From Streptomyces plumbidurans (GTDB taxonomy: Bacteria; Actinomycetota; Actinomycetes; Streptomycetales; Streptomycetaceae), in the NCBI RefSeq assembly GCF_019857225.1, contig NZ_JAFJSY010000002.1, positions 62,001 through 126,000 on the forward strand: a stretch of DNA of 64,000 nucleotides. The letters are read 5' to 3'. A model generated the notes under the pieces. The model saw only the letters and a list, made by a program, of their open reading frames with translations, was not told the origin of the DNA and made no database searches. The position numbers and the translations under genes were made by a program. Below are positions 25,438 through 32,757 of this stretch, piece by piece; position 1 is the stretch's first letter, and each line of letters opens with the position of its first letter.

Positions 25438-27534
25438 GTGATCCAGGTCTTCGGGTTGACCAGCATGCCCCGTAAGGGGTTTCCGTGTGCCGTCGACGAT
25501 GTCTCCTTCGACGCACACTCAGGCCGCCTCACCACACTCCTCGGTACGCCGGGAGCGGGCAAGACGACGGCTCTCAGACTCATGCTCGAACTCCAACAGG
25601 GCCGCGGCATCACCCACTTCAGAGGACGGCCCCTGCATCGCATCGCGCACCCGTCGCGTGAAGTCGGTGTGCTTCTGGGCGATGTACCGGGGCATCCGGC
25701 CCGTACGGTCCGCGGCCATCTTCGCCTGCTGTGCGCCGCCGCGGGAGTGTCCATCCGCCGCGCCGACGAGGTCATGGAGGCCGTGGGTCTCGCCGGCCTG
25801 CGCGACGAACGCCTCGGCACGCTCTCGCGCGGCATGGACCGCCGTCTCGGCCTGGCCTGCGCGCTGCTGCCCGATCCGCACACCCTCGTCCTCGACGAGC
25901 CCGCCGACGGACTCTCCGCCCGCGAGGTCCGCTGGCTCTACGGCATGCTGCGTGCACACGCGGCCCGGGGCGGCACGGTGCTGCTGACCACCGCTGACCC
26001 CAAGGAGGCCGCACGCGGCGCCGACCGGGTCGTCACCCTCGAGCAGGGCAGAGTCGTCGCCGACCAGGACGCCGAGGACTTCGCGCGCACCCGGCTCCGC
26101 CCCCGCGTCGCCGTTCGCAGTCCGCACGCCGCGCGCCTGGCCGCCCTGCTCACCAAGGAGGCCCGCAACGCACAGCGCTCCGTCGAGGTGGTACGCGAGG
26201 GTGGCAACCGCCTCTCCGTGTACGGCAGTAGCTGCGCCGACATCGGCGAGACGGCCTTCCGGCACGGCATCCTCGTACACCAACTCGCCGACGAGATCGG
26301 GGACATGGGGCCCGGGGCGACGGACACCCTTGTCAAGGAGCCCGCAACCACCACCGATCCGTCGGCGCCGCAACGGCAGAACGCGTCGGGCGCCGCACGC
26401 GACCGTATCGCCGCACCGCACTCCACGCTCTCGGTCGAAGAGCCAAGCCACGCGGGTACGCAACCGCCATCCGTGACTCCTGACGGTGCCGCCCATGAAG
26501 CGCACTCCGATGCGGATACCAGCACGTACCCCGATGCGGATCCTGACGCGCGCCCCGGCACGTATATCGATGCGTATCCCGACGCGCACCCCGGCACGTA
26601 TATCGATGCGGATCCTGACGCGCACTCCGATACGCACCCCGATGCGCGCCCCCATGTGAAATCCGCCCCAGACCCCGAACCGCTCTCCCCGGTCCGGGCC
26701 GACGACCTGTCGTCCTCGTCCTCCTCCTCGTCCCCCCTCCCCCCTCCCATCTCCGTACGCTCCGCCCCCAGCCCCCTCCGCCCCCTCCGCTACGAAATCC
26801 GTCGTGCCGCCGGAATCAGCACGGGATTTCTCACAGGCGCGGCCGTGCTCGTGGTGTCCGCCCTAGCCGCCCTCTTCTTGGCCCGGAGCGGGCACACCCC
26901 GCAGGAGCGTCTGCTCGTCGCGTGGCCGCAGGAGCTGCCGCTGCCGCCCGCCGCGCTCGGAGCGGGGCTGCTCGGTGCGCTGGCCTTCGGTGACGAGTTC
27001 CGTCACCCCGCGCTGGCGGCGGACCGCGGCACCGTCCCCCGTCGGCTGGGGCTGCTCGTCGCGAAACTCCTCGTCGCCACCGCAACCGCGCTGATGCTGG
27101 CCTTCCTCACGGTCGGCTGCGACGCCGAGATGCTCTACATCGTCTACGGACGGGAACTCACGCAAGTTCCTGCGGACTGGCTCTCGCTGAGCGCGAGTTG
27201 GTTCGGACTGGTCGTCGGCTGCGCCTGGGCAGGAGTGCTCGCAGCCGGCGTATTCCGGTCGACCACCGCGGGACTTGCGGCGGTGGTGGCGGTGCCAGTT
27301 GTCGTTGTTCCCCTCGTACAAAAGGCCTTGGCGGGTTCGTCCGTGCGTACGGCAGCCGGTTTTCCGTTGCGTCTGCGGGAGGTGCTTCTGACGCAGTGGC
27401 CCTTCGGTGGTGAGCGCTATCTGTCCGCTGTCGCGCGAGTGGTCGCCCAACCCGTGGGCGGCGCCCTGACGTTGTCGCTCACGGCGCTGCTCTGCGCGTA
27501 TCTGCTCACCACGCTGCGCAGCAGGTTCCGATGA
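25438..27534 (+). CDS. ABC transporter, ATPase and membrane domain in one polypeptide with repeat linker
   Basis: About 698 residues. Residues 1-210 are an ABC ATPase: Walker A GTPGAGKTT (36-44), a degenerate signature LSRGMDRRL instead of LSGGQ, Walker B LVLDEPADGLS. A hydrophilic linker of about 240 residues follows; from about 358 to 408 it consists of DADPDA/PGTYID repeats, then a run of eight serines and Pro-rich sequence. From about 460 on there are about six hydrophobic segments (FLTGAAVLVVSALAALFLA, GLVVGCAWAGVLAAGVF), the permease part. Such half-transporters can act as dimers; the substrate is unknown. The start is uncertain: GTG at 25438 or TTG at 25429, neither with a ribosome binding site. 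It lies directly upstream of whiH, as in S. coelicolor. Confidence 0.85.
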   Translation: MIQVFGLTSMPRKGFPCAVDDVSFDAHSGRLTTLLGTPGAGKTTALRLMLELQQGRGITHFRGRPLHRIAHPSREVGVLLGDVPGHPARTVRGHLRLLCAAAGVSIRRADEVMEAVGLAGLRDERLGTLSRGMDRRLGLACALLPDPHTLVLDEPADGLSAREVRWLYGMLRAHAARGGTVLLTTADPKEAARGADRVVTLEQGRVVADQDAEDFARTRLRPRVAVRSPHAARLAALLTKEARNAQRSVEVVREGGNRLSVYGSSCADIGETAFRHGILVHQLADEIGDMGPGATDTLVKEPATTTDPSAPQRQNASGAARDRIAAPHSTLSVEEPSHAGTQPPSVTPDGAAHEAHSDADTSTYPDADPDARPGTYIDAYPDAHPGTYIDADPDAHSDTHPDARPHVKSAPDPEPLSPVRADDLSSSSSSSSPLPPPISVRSAPSPLRPLRYEIRRAAGISTGFLTGAAVLVVSALAALFLARSGHTPQERLLVAWPQELPLPPAALGAGLLGALAFGDEFRHPALAADRGTVPRRLGLLVAKLLVATATALMLAFLTVGCDAEMLYIVYGRELTQVPADWLSLSASWFGLVVGCAWAGVLAAGVFRSTTAGLAAVVAVPVVVVPLVQKALAGSSVRTAAGFPLRLREVLLTQWPFGGERYLSAVARVVAQPVGGALTLSLTALLCAYLLTTLRSRFR
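26545..26616 (+). repeat. 36-bp coding tandem repeat in ABC transporter linker
   Basis: Two 36-base units (26545-26580 and 26581-26616) share GACGCGC, CCCCGGCACGTATATCGATG and a final GATCC/TATCC step; shorter GATGC/GACGC units flank them. They encode DA-(R/H)PGTYIDA-D/Y-P repeats. Confidence 0.85.
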
Positions 27535-27695
27535 CGACCGTCCGCACACTTTCGCCCTGCCTTGTGCACAACTCCCGGGGGTAAGCCCATTTCTTTCCGA
27601 TAAGGCGTCAATTGCGACGGGGTGAGCGATCACCCTTTCGTGTGCTTTTCACCAAAGCCCTCAAGGGAGTTGAGGAGGGCGCCGACAAAGGTTCC

Positions 27696-28583
27696 GTGAG
27701 TACCCTTGCGCACACCATGATGACCGCCGCCCGCTCCGCAGACTCAGGTCTCGTCGGCCCGGGCGAACTCGACCGCTATCCCTACGCGGAGACCCACGTG
27801 TCCGACCGCGTAGGAGCCCCCGCCTGGGAGGGCGCGGATCCCGAGCTGAGCCGCGTGGGCCGGCGTGCCGCGGGCAGTCGCGGACGCGGGCTCCACGGCC
27901 AACTCGTCCAGCAGCTGGGTCAGATGATCGTCTCCGGCGATCTGGGCGCCGACCGTCCGCTGGTTCCCGAGGAGATCGGCCAGCGTTTCGAGGTCTCACG
28001 CACCGTCGTCCGTGAGTCGCTCCGCGTCCTCGAGGCCAAGGGCCTGGTCAGCGCCCGCCCGAACGTCGGCACGCGCGTGCGCCCCGTCAGCGACTGGAAT
28101 CTCCTCGACCCGGACATCATCGAATGGCGCGCGTTCGGCCCGCAGCGAGACGACCAGCGCCGCGAGCTGAGCGAGCTGCGCTGGACGATCGAACCGCTGG
28201 CTGCCCGCCTCGCCGCGGGACACGGACGCGAGGACGTCCAGCAGCGGCTCGGCGACATGGTGGAGATCATGGGGCACGCCATGGGGCAGGGCGACGCCAT
28301 CACCTTCTCCCGCGCCGACAGCGAGTTCCACTCCCTGCTCATCCAGGTCGCGGGCAATCGGATGCTGGAGCACCTCTCCGGGATCGTCTCTGCCGCTCTC
28401 CAGGTCTCCGGCGGCCCGGTCACCGGCTGTGACCGGCCGAACGAGGCCTCGCTGGGCCATCACGGCCGGATCGTCGACGCCCTCGCCACCGGAGACGGCG
28501 TCGCGGCCGAGTCCGCCATGCGCCAACTGCTCACCGCCCACCCCGAGGTGGAGCGCGTGGTGCCCGCGCCGCGCGAACACTGA
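27696..28583 (+). CDS. whiH: sporulation transcription factor WhiH (GntR/FadR family)
   Basis: A 295-residue GntR-family regulator needed for septation of aerial hyphae in S. coelicolor, identified by its content and by lying directly before hrdB. A Ser/Ala/acidic N-terminal segment of about 65 residues precedes the winged helix-turn-helix (GLHGQLVQQLGQMIVSGDL, QRFEVSRTVVRESLRVLEAKGLV at about 110-135). The FCD-type ligand domain follows, with a metal-binding-like DSEFHSLLIQVAGN and HHGRIVDALATGD. The GTG at 27696 gives the N-terminus VSTLAHTMMTAARS known for WhiH; AAAGG precedes it by 4 bases. A long frame further upstream would add non-conserved residues. It has its own strong terminator. 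Confidence 0.93.
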   Translation: MSTLAHTMMTAARSADSGLVGPGELDRYPYAETHVSDRVGAPAWEGADPELSRVGRRAAGSRGRGLHGQLVQQLGQMIVSGDLGADRPLVPEEIGQRFEVSRTVVRESLRVLEAKGLVSARPNVGTRVRPVSDWNLLDPDIIEWRAFGPQRDDQRRELSELRWTIEPLAARLAAGHGREDVQQRLGDMVEIMGHAMGQGDAITFSRADSEFHSLLIQVAGNRMLEHLSGIVSAALQVSGGPVTGCDRPNEASLGHHGRIVDALATGDGVAAESAMRQLLTAHPEVERVVPAPREH

Positions 28584-29045
28584 CCACACCCGCGGGCGGC
28601 GCGGCCGGGAGATGTCTCCCTCCTCCTGTGGCATCGCTCGGCCGCCGAACCGCCTCCGTCGGACCCCGCAGGATCCCGGAGATCCTGCGGGGTCCGACGG
28701 CGTGACGGCAGTGTGCGTGACGGGCTGTGTGACACTGGAAACGGACCGCGAGGTCTTGAGAATGCCGCCGCTTGAGTCACGGACGACCTTGTCTGCCCGT
28801 TTCTGCCCGTTTTTGGGCGCTTACGGGCTGTGACTCGGGCCACGTAGATTGGGCGTAACACTCGTGGAAACAGCGCGATGACCTAAGAGGTGACAGCCGA
28901 GGAGGGAATACGGACGCCGCTTGCGGCGCTGTGCATCTTCCCGGCACCCGCCCGCGCCGTCGGCCCAATCCCCAAGTCGGCGGTCGGCTCCTGTCCGCAG
29001 TGGACGGGGCCGGAAGCCGTTTTCCAACGTTCCGAGAGGTTGTTC
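28584..29045. other. whiH-hrdB intergenic region, hrdB leader
   Basis: After the terminator, 28701-29045 must contain the hrdB promoter and a long untranslated leader. TCTGCCCGTT occurs twice in tandem (28792-28811), followed by GCCCGTTTTTGGGC-type pairing. A TAGATT hexamer at 28845-28850 is a possible -10 element, but no good -35 is at the right distance. The frame remains open upstream of the hrdB start to 28890, but that stretch is not conserved. Confidence 0.5.
28656..28700 (+). terminator. strong terminator after whiH
   Basis: A perfect 20-bp inverted repeat (28656-28675 with 28681-28700) closed by a 5-base CCGGA loop lies 73 bases past the whiH stop. It is one of the longest perfect stems in the window and isolates hrdB from whiH transcription. 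Confidence 0.93.
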
Positions 29046-30578
29046 GTGTCGGCCAGCACATCCCGTACGCTCCCGCCGGAGATCGCCGAGTCCGTCTCTG
29101 TCATGGCTCTCATTGAGCGGGGAAAGGCCGAGGGGCAGATCGCCGGCGACGATGTGCGTCGGGCCTTCGAAGCTGACCAGATTCCGGCCACTCAGTGGAA
29201 GAACGTACTGCGCAGCCTCAACCAGATCCTCGAGGAAGAGGGTGTGACGCTGATGGTCAGTGCCGCGGAGCCCAAGCGCACCCGAAAGAGCGTCGCAGCG
29301 AAGAGTCCGGCCAAGCGCACCGCCACGAAGACGGTCGCGGCGAAGACGGCGACGGCCAGGAAGGCCACCGCCACCGCCGCCCCGGAGGCACCGCCCGCCG
29401 CCGACGTGCCGGTCGAGGACGACGCCCCCAAGGCCGCTGCGAAGAAGGCGGTCGCCGCGAAGAAGCCGGCGGCCGCGAAGAAGACGGCCGCCAAGAAGAC
29501 GGCGGCCAAGAAGACCAGTGCGAAGAAGGACGACGCCGAGGCCGTAGAGGAAGAGACGGTCGAGGAGGCCCCCAAGGGCGACGAGCCCGAGGGTGCCGAG
29601 AGCGCCGGCTTCGTACTCTCCGACGAGGACGAGGACGACGCCCCGGCCCAGCAGGTCGCCGCGGCTGGCGCCACGGCCGACCCGGTCAAGGACTACCTCA
29701 AGCAGATCGGCAAGGTCCCGCTGCTCAACGCCGAGCAGGAGGTCGAACTCGCCAAGCGCATCGAGGCGGGCCTGTTCGCCGAGGACAAGCTGGCCAACGC
29801 CGACAAGCTCGCCCCCAAGCTCAAGCGCGAGCTGGAGATCATCGCCGAGGACGGCCGCCGCGCCAAGAACCACCTCCTGGAGGCCAACCTCCGCCTGGTG
29901 GTCTCCCTGGCCAAGCGCTACACCGGTCGCGGCATGCTCTTCCTGGACCTCATCCAGGAGGGCAACCTCGGTCTGATCCGCGCGGTCGAGAAGTTCGACT
30001 ACACCAAGGGCTACAAGTTCTCCACGTACGCCACCTGGTGGATCCGTCAGGCGATCACCCGCGCCATGGCCGACCAGGCCCGCACCATCCGTATCCCGGT
30101 GCACATGGTCGAGGTCATCAACAAGCTCGCGCGCGTGCAGCGCCAGATGCTCCAGGACCTGGGCCGCGAGCCCACCCCGGAGGAGCTGGCCAAGGAACTC
30201 GACATGACCCCCGAGAAGGTCATCGAGGTCCAGAAGTACGGCCGCGAGCCCATCTCCCTGCACACCCCGCTGGGCGAGGACGGCGACAGCGAGTTCGGCG
30301 ACCTCATCGAGGACTCCGAGGCCGTCGTCCCGGCCGACGCCGTCAGCTTCACGCTCCTGCAGGAGCAGCTGCACTCCGTCCTGGACACCCTGTCCGAGCG
30401 CGAGGCCGGCGTCGTCTCCATGCGCTTCGGCCTCACCGACGGCCAGCCGAAAACCCTCGACGAAATCGGCAAGGTCTACGGCGTCACACGCGAGCGCATT
30501 CGCCAGATCGAATCCAAGACGATGTCAAAGCTCCGCCACCCGTCACGGTCGCAGGTGCTGCGGGACTACCTCGACTGA
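29046..30578 (+). CDS. hrdB: principal RNA polymerase sigma factor HrdB
   Basis: A 510-residue essential sigma-70 factor directing housekeeping transcription. Residues 1-70 ([20 protein letters not shown]) are region 1.1. A Lys/Ala/Pro-rich stretch of about 100 residues ([13 protein letters not shown]) follows and is typical of actinobacterial HrdB/SigA. Then region 1.2 ([13 protein letters not shown]), region 2 ([36 protein letters not shown]), region 3, and region 4.2 with [20 protein letters not shown] near the end. The GTG at 29046 is 6 bases after AGAGG and gives the known N-terminus. It is monocistronic: terminators lie on both sides. Confidence 0.98.
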   Translation: MSASTSRTLPPEIAESVSVMALIERGKAEGQIAGDDVRRAFEADQIPATQWKNVLRSLNQILEEEGVTLMVSAAEPKRTRKSVAAKSPAKRTATKTVAAKTATARKATATAAPEAPPAADVPVEDDAPKAAAKKAVAAKKPAAAKKTAAKKTAAKKTSAKKDDAEAVEEETVEEAPKGDEPEGAESAGFVLSDEDEDDAPAQQVAAAGATADPVKDYLKQIGKVPLLNAEQEVELAKRIEAGLFAEDKLANADKLAPKLKRELEIIAEDGRRAKNHLLEANLRLVVSLAKRYTGRGMLFLDLIQEGNLGLIRAVEKFDYTKGYKFSTYATWWIRQAITRAMADQARTIRIPVHMVEVINKLARVQRQMLQDLGREPTPEELAKELDMTPEKVIEVQKYGREPISLHTPLGEDGDSEFGDLIEDSEAVVPADAVSFTLLQEQLHSVLDTLSEREAGVVSMRFGLTDGQPKTLDEIGKVYGVTRERIRQIESKTMSKLRHPSRSQVLRDYLD

Positions 30579-30591
30579 GCCGGTTTTTTGG

Positions 30592-30631
30592 AAGCGCCCC
30601 TGACCTTCGGATTTACGGGTCGGGGGCGCTT
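30592..30631 (+). terminator. terminator after hrdB
   Basis: AAGCGCCCCTGACC and GGTCGGGGGCGCTT form a 14-bp stem with one G-T pair, followed by TTTCTTG. It is 13 bases after the hrdB stop codon. Confidence 0.92.
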
Positions 30632-31050
30632 TTCTTGTCCGGGCCAGAGATCTCAGTCGTTGGCATAGGCCTTCGGCCTGAGCGCAGACCGAGCACAAGC
30701 CCTCCAGGACTCGTGGCTCCTTCTCCCCACCGCCGAGCGGAAGAGCGCGCCGCCGGGAGGTACGCCGCGGGCAGACCGAGGTGGTGGGCTGTCGGGCGAG
30801 GCGAGGCACCTCGCAGCGCGCTATTTCACGCGCTGCGCCCCTCCCTGCCCCTGCCCCTGCGCCTAGGCAGGCCAGGCACAGCGCTCACCCCTCCGTACTG
30901 CGTAACCACCCTCAAGCCGCGCTCCCACGACGCCATTCGCCAGCTCCTTTCGCTGGAAACCACCCCTTCCCCCACCACCCCGCGAATGCGCCCCCCGCCG
31001 GACTGAATCACGCTGGGTCTGTGATCACCACCCCAGAGTGAGGAGCCTGC
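30632..31050. other. intergenic region before the serine protease gene
   Basis: 419 bases without a supported gene. It holds a GCAGCGCG/CGCGCTGC hairpin (30813-30836) and C-rich CCCTGCCCCTGCCCCTG sequence near 30842-30860. Short open frames are Ala/Pro/Arg-rich and not credible. The protease promoter is presumably in the last 100 bases. Confidence 0.45.
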
Positions 31051-31974
31051 ATGCGTCGATCCTTTGTTCGGGCGCTGGTGCGGCCGCTGGTGCTTGCGGC
31101 CGCCGCGACCGCATTACCGTTGCTTTCCATGTCTCCCACGTCTCCCACGTCTTCCACCACTGGCGCGCTTTCCGCGCTGTCCCCTGCCTCCGCAGCGCCC
31201 GCCGGCAGCGTCGTCATAGGGAGCTTTCCGATCGATGTGTCCGAGAGTCCCTGGACGGTGGCGCTGTCGAGTCGTGACCGGTTCGGGGGTACGCGGGCGG
31301 GGCAGTTCTGCGGAGGTGTGGTCATCGGCCGTACGACCGTGCTCACCGCGGCTCACTGCATGGGGGAGGACGTCCTCGGCACGTCGGCGAAGAGCGTGCG
31401 CGACCTCAAGGTCATCTCGAACCGCACGGATCTGCTCTCGAACCGCGGCCAGGAGATCCCGGTGCGTGCGGTCCGGGTGAATCCGGACTACGACAGCAGC
31501 AGCAACGCCGAGGACTTCGCGTTGCTGACTCTCGCGGTGTCGCTGCCGCAGAGCTCGGTCATCGAGATGGCGGCCTCCGGTGATCCTGCGTACAAGCCGG
31601 GCACGAGCGCCATGGTCTCGGGGTGGGGGGATCTCACGGGCGGTGGAGACTATGCGCACAGTCTGCGAGCGACGCGGCTGCACGTGCTGTCCGACGCCCG
31701 GTGCCAGGAGGCGTACCCGGGCGGTGCGGAGGGCGTCTACGTCGCCCGGAGCATGCTGTGCGCCGGAGAGGCCGGAGGGGGCCATGACGCCTGTCAGGGG
31801 GACAGTGGCGGTCCCCTGGTGGCCAAGGGGAAGCTGATCGGGCTCGTGTCGTGGGGGAGTGGCTGCGGTCGAGCCGGCAGTCCCGGTGTCTACACGCGCG
31901 TCTCTGAGGTCGTACGGGCGCGGCATCTCGATGCCTGGGCGGGCGGGCCGCGCGGGACGGGCGGAGGAGCCTGA
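31051..31974 (+). CDS. secreted trypsin-like serine protease (S1 family)
   Basis: A 307-residue preprotein. Residues 1 to about 50 are a Sec-type signal with RR near the start and a hydrophobic core LVLAAAATALPLL, ending near SASAAPAG. The mature enzyme is chymotrypsin-fold: His102 in TAAHC, Asp155 in AEDFALLTL, Ser252 in GDSGGP, with CQGDSGGPL and WGSGCGRAGSPGVYTRV completing the S1 pattern. Six cysteines could form the usual disulfides. Streptomycete proteases of this group are extracellular and act in nutrition or development. The ATG follows GTGAGGAG. It lies between the hrdB and DUF7455 genes, with its own terminator. Confidence 0.93.
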   Translation: MRRSFVRALVRPLVLAAAATALPLLSMSPTSPTSSTTGALSALSPASAAPAGSVVIGSFPIDVSESPWTVALSSRDRFGGTRAGQFCGGVVIGRTTVLTAAHCMGEDVLGTSAKSVRDLKVISNRTDLLSNRGQEIPVRAVRVNPDYDSSSNAEDFALLTLAVSLPQSSVIEMAASGDPAYKPGTSAMVSGWGDLTGGGDYAHSLRATRLHVLSDARCQEAYPGGAEGVYVARSMLCAGEAGGGHDACQGDSGGPLVAKGKLIGLVSWGSGCGRAGSPGVYTRVSEVVRARHLDAWAGGPRGTGGGA

Positions 31975-32000
31975 GCGTCATCCTTCGCCGGTGACGAGCG

Positions 32001-32040
32001 CGGGCGGCGCGGTCCCTGTGAGCAGGGGACGCGCCGCCCG
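32001..32040. terminator. bidirectional terminator, protease / DUF7455 genes
   Basis: CGGGCGGCGC and GCGCCGCCCG form a perfect 10-bp outer stem, continued by an imperfect inner stem (GTCCCTG with CAGGGGAC). It lies between convergent genes. Confidence 0.82.
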
Positions 32041-32084
32041 TCGACCGGCCTGTGCCGGAGCTGGCTCGTCGTTGATGCGAGGTC

Positions 32085-32315
32085 TCAGCGCTCTTCGTCT
32101 GCTGTGGTCGCCGGAACGGACGTGAGCCGCTCCGTCTCGTCCTGTATCTCAGCGGCGATCTTCTTGAGTTCCGGCTCGAACTTGCGCCCGTGGTGGGCGC
32201 AGAAGAGCAGCTCTCCGCCGCTGAGCAGGACCACACGTACGTAGGCCTGCGCGCCGCAGCGGTCGCACCGATCAGCGGCCGTCAGCGGGCTCGCGGGGGT
32301 CAGAACAGTAGTCAC
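32085..32315 (-). CDS. DUF7455-type small zinc-ribbon-like protein
   Basis: A 76-residue protein of a family conserved across actinobacteria, usually beside a DNA topoisomerase gene, function unknown. It has CDRCGAQAYVRV near residue 17-28 and LLFCAHHGRKFEPEL near 37-51; the two Cys pairs plus His would make a small zinc ribbon. The C-terminus is acidic and helical. The GTG at 32315 is preceded by AAGAGGCGAC. It is divergent from parE, 442 bases away. A nucleic-acid or transcription-related role is only a guess from the fold. Confidence 0.85.
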   Translation of the reverse strand: MTTVLTPASPLTAADRCDRCGAQAYVRVVLLSGGELLFCAHHGRKFEPELKKIAAEIQDETERLTSVPATTADEER

Positions 32316-32757
32316 GTCGCCTCTTCTCTAGCTCGACGAGCTGTCGTACCAGGGTCAACATCCAACCAGCCCTAAAACGTTCCCGCCCCGGGCTTTTCCT
32401 CGAAAAAATCTTTCGAGGCCGGCTGTCTGCTGCCGGTTGGCGGCGAATGTGCCGTATTGCGTGTCAGTCGTGTCTTACGGGTTCGCGCGGTCTGTCAATG
32501 TCTGGTCCTCCGGCTGGGTTGCCGGTTGTTCATGAGGACGTGCCCGGAGCCTAAATGGTTCATGCCTGGAAGGGAACGTGATATGTACTTCACCCCATCG
32601 AGGGATCGAACACGTATGCGACACTGGGCTACGCTCTACTTCAGCCGAGGGTGGCGTTACAACGGCTCTACCAGGCCTCGGTACCCTCTTGACGGCAACC
32701 GAAGCCGGGCCCTTACCCACCAGGGCCTCACCTGAAATTCAGCGAGGAGCGAACCGC
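32316..32757. other. divergent promoter region of DUF7455 gene and parE
   Basis: 442 bases. A perfect inverted repeat CCTCGAAA-AAATC-TTTCGAGG sits at 32398-32418 in a locally A-rich setting. A sequence TCGAACACGTATGCGA at 32606-32621 has one exact LexA half-site but a poor second half. TTGACG at 32689-32694 could be a -35 for parE. No gene is supported here. Confidence 0.55.
32398..32418. promoter_or_regulatory. inverted repeat upstream of the DUF7455 gene
   Basis: CCTCGAAA and TTTCGAGG are perfect 8-base arms about a 5-base centre, 83 bases before the DUF7455 start. It could be an operator or a hairpin for either divergent gene. Confidence 0.5.
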
